DNA of 15,576 nucleotides. Source: Chloroflexi bacterium UBA4733. Its GTDB lineage: Bacteria > Chloroflexota > UBA4733. Numbering within the stretch: the stretch's first letter is position 1; every line of letters starts with the position of its first letter. The stretch spans positions 1,842 to 17,417 of the forward strand of contig DHIZ01000067.1 of NCBI GenBank assembly GCA_002404055.1. The letters are read 5' to 3'. Below the pieces are notes generated by a model. It was not told the DNA's origin. It was given only the letters and a program-made list of their open reading frames with translations, and did not search any database. This document shows, piece by piece, positions 14,465-15,576 of the stretch. The position numbers and the translations under genes are program-made.

Positions 14465-15576
14465 ATGCCACGCCCGTTCGGTGTGCTCATCAAGCCGACC
14501 TCCAGTCGCTGCAACCTGAACTGCGCCTACTGCTTCTACCTGGAAAAGCAGGCGCTCTACCCCTGGCGGACCCACCCGACGCTGTCGTTGGACACATTCC
14601 AGCGCTTCCTTGAGCAGTACGCCACGCTGTCCGCTCCCTCCCTCTCCTTCGCCTGGCAGGGCGGTGAGCCCACGCTGATGGGCCTGGACTTCTTCCGGGA
14701 GGTGATGGCGCGGCAAGTCCAGCTCAAGTTGATCCAGCCACGACCGCCGGGTGGCATCTGGAACATCTCCAACGCCCTCCAGACCAACGGAACGCTGCTG
14801 GATGACGACTGGGCAGCGTTCTTCAAAGCCTGGAACTTTCTCATCGGCGTGAGCCTGGATGGCCCGCCCGACTGGCACGATGCCAACCGCCTGGATCGAG
14901 CAGGGCATGCGACGCACGAGCGGGTGCTCCACGGCATTGCCTGTCTGCGCCACCGGCAGGTGGACTTCAACGTCCTCACCGTTGTCAACCCTTCCAATGT
15001 CGGACGACCGCGCGAGTTGCTGCACTACCTGGTTCGCCAGGGCTTCACCTATCTCCAGTTCATCCCGTGCGTCGAGACGGCTCTCGGCCACGTGCCCGGT
15101 GACGGCGCCTACGCGCCCTGGTCCATCTCCGCAGCGGAGTACGGGACGTTCCTGAACGAGATCTTTGACGAATGGCTGCGCATCGGCTTCCGGAACGTCC
15201 GCATCCGGCTCTTCGACAGCCTGGTCCAGACATTGGTCGGCATGCCGCCCGACTATTGCCAGATCGCCCCGTCCTGTGGCGACTACCTGGTGCTGGAGCA
15301 CAACGGTGATCTCTACCCCTGCGACTTCTTCGTGGAGCCCGGCTGGAAGCTGGGCAACGTCCACGAGCAATCACTGCAGGAGATCCTGGCCGAAGGGAAG
15401 CTTGGGCGCTTCGGCCAGCAGAAACAGCGCCTCCATCCGCGCTGCCTGTCCTGCCGCTGGCGTCCGCTCTGCCACGGCGAGTGCCCGCGCTATCGGGTCC
15501 TGCGGACCGGCAGCGCCGAAGGGAGCCTGCCCGTGTTCTGCGAGGCCTACGAGGCCTTTTTCGCCAAGAGTTATCG
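14465..15576 (+). CDS. Anaerobic sulfatase-maturating enzyme-type radical SAM/SPASM protein (right end cut)
   Basis: The frame runs off the right edge with 370 full codons and no stop, nearly the usual family length. The radical SAM motif CNLNCAYC (Cys16, 20, 23) and SAM-contact QGGEPT (65-70) are present. The SPASM Cys set is complete: 265, 271, 286, 327, 330, 336, 340 and 359, matching the spacing of the two auxiliary [4Fe-4S] clusters in characterised anSMEs such as that of Clostridium perfringens. Asp287 (YPCDFF) matches their proposed catalytic base. The family converts an active-site Cys or Ser of sulfatases to formylglycine. A close peptide-modifying SPASM enzyme is the main alternative, but no sulfatase or small peptide gene is visible here. 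The ATG at 14465 follows AGGAG by 6 bases. The GltD-like flavoprotein just upstream could supply electrons (inference). Confidence 0.9.
   Translation, partial: MPRPFGVLIKPTSSRCNLNCAYCFYLEKQALYPWRTHPTLSLDTFQRFLEQYATLSAPSLSFAWQGGEPTLMGLDFFREVMARQVQLKLIQPRPPGGIWNISNALQTNGTLLDDDWAAFFKAWNFLIGVSLDGPPDWHDANRLDRAGHATHERVLHGIACLRHRQVDFNVLTVVNPSNVGRPRELLHYLVRQGFTYLQFIPCVETALGHVPGDGAYAPWSISAAEYGTFLNEIFDEWLRIGFRNVRIRLFDSLVQTLVGMPPDYCQIAPSCGDYLVLEHNGDLYPCDFFVEPGWKLGNVHEQSLQEILAEGKLGRFGQQKQRLHPRCLSCRWRPLCHGECPRYRVLRTGSAEGSLPVFCEAYEAFFAKSY

Noticed and set aside
14030..15370. 446-codon minus-strand ORF
   Set aside because: It is antisense to the end of the GltD-like gene and the radical SAM gene, whose Cys motifs and SPASM spacing are intact on the plus strand.

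Overview
This is a GC-rich bacterial window with long PAS/GAF/REC-rich histidine kinases, a YeiH-type membrane protein, an anaerobic sulfatase-maturase-type radical SAM enzyme and a short inverted-repeat element. By overall style it most resembles Chloroflexota (filamentous or thermophilic lineages). There is no rRNA or other phylogenetic marker here, so that placement is an impression and not a proof.

Layout. Positions 1-730 hold no gene I can support; a perfect palindrome sits at the very left edge. A DoxX-family membrane protein (790-1410, minus) ends in a clear intrinsic terminator (731-771). From a plausible promoter at 1740-1769, a plus-strand signalling operon follows: a PAS-PAS-kinase-REC-REC hybrid (1827-4226), a DivK/CheY-like receiver (4223-4603), and a REC-REC-GAF-PAS-kinase gene (4600-7131). 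That last gene is cut in two by one in-frame TAG at 6268-6270. The three genes overlap by ATGA junctions.

Facing it on the minus strand is a second signalling operon, read from about 11500 down to 7285. It contains a 1236-residue polytopic membrane sensor kinase with a C-terminal receiver (7653-11363) and a CheY-like receiver (7285-7656), joined by a GTGA overlap. In the short convergent gap, the minus strand carries a 22-25 residue relic of an HD-GYP cyclic-di-GMP phosphodiesterase domain (7182-7256). The neighbouring lone receiver may therefore be what is left of a REC-HD-GYP (RpfG-type) protein.

The right third holds a YeiH/UPF0324 putative sulfate exporter (11660-12709), a 173-bp MITE-like inverted-repeat element (12721-12893), a promoter candidate (12962-12990), and a two-gene unit: a GltD-like FAD/Fe-S oxidoreductase without its large subunit (13043-14425) followed by an anSME-type radical SAM/SPASM maturase (14465 to the right edge, unfinished). 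DoxX, YeiH and the sulfatase maturase all have links to sulfur chemistry in other organisms, but no sulfatase lies within the window.

How the parts fit: neither signalling cluster encodes a recognisable DNA-binding or enzymatic output domain. Both look like phosphorelay hubs working through protein-protein contacts. The right-hand genes look like a redox/maturation unit in which the flavoprotein could feed electrons to the radical SAM enzyme; this is inference from adjacency.
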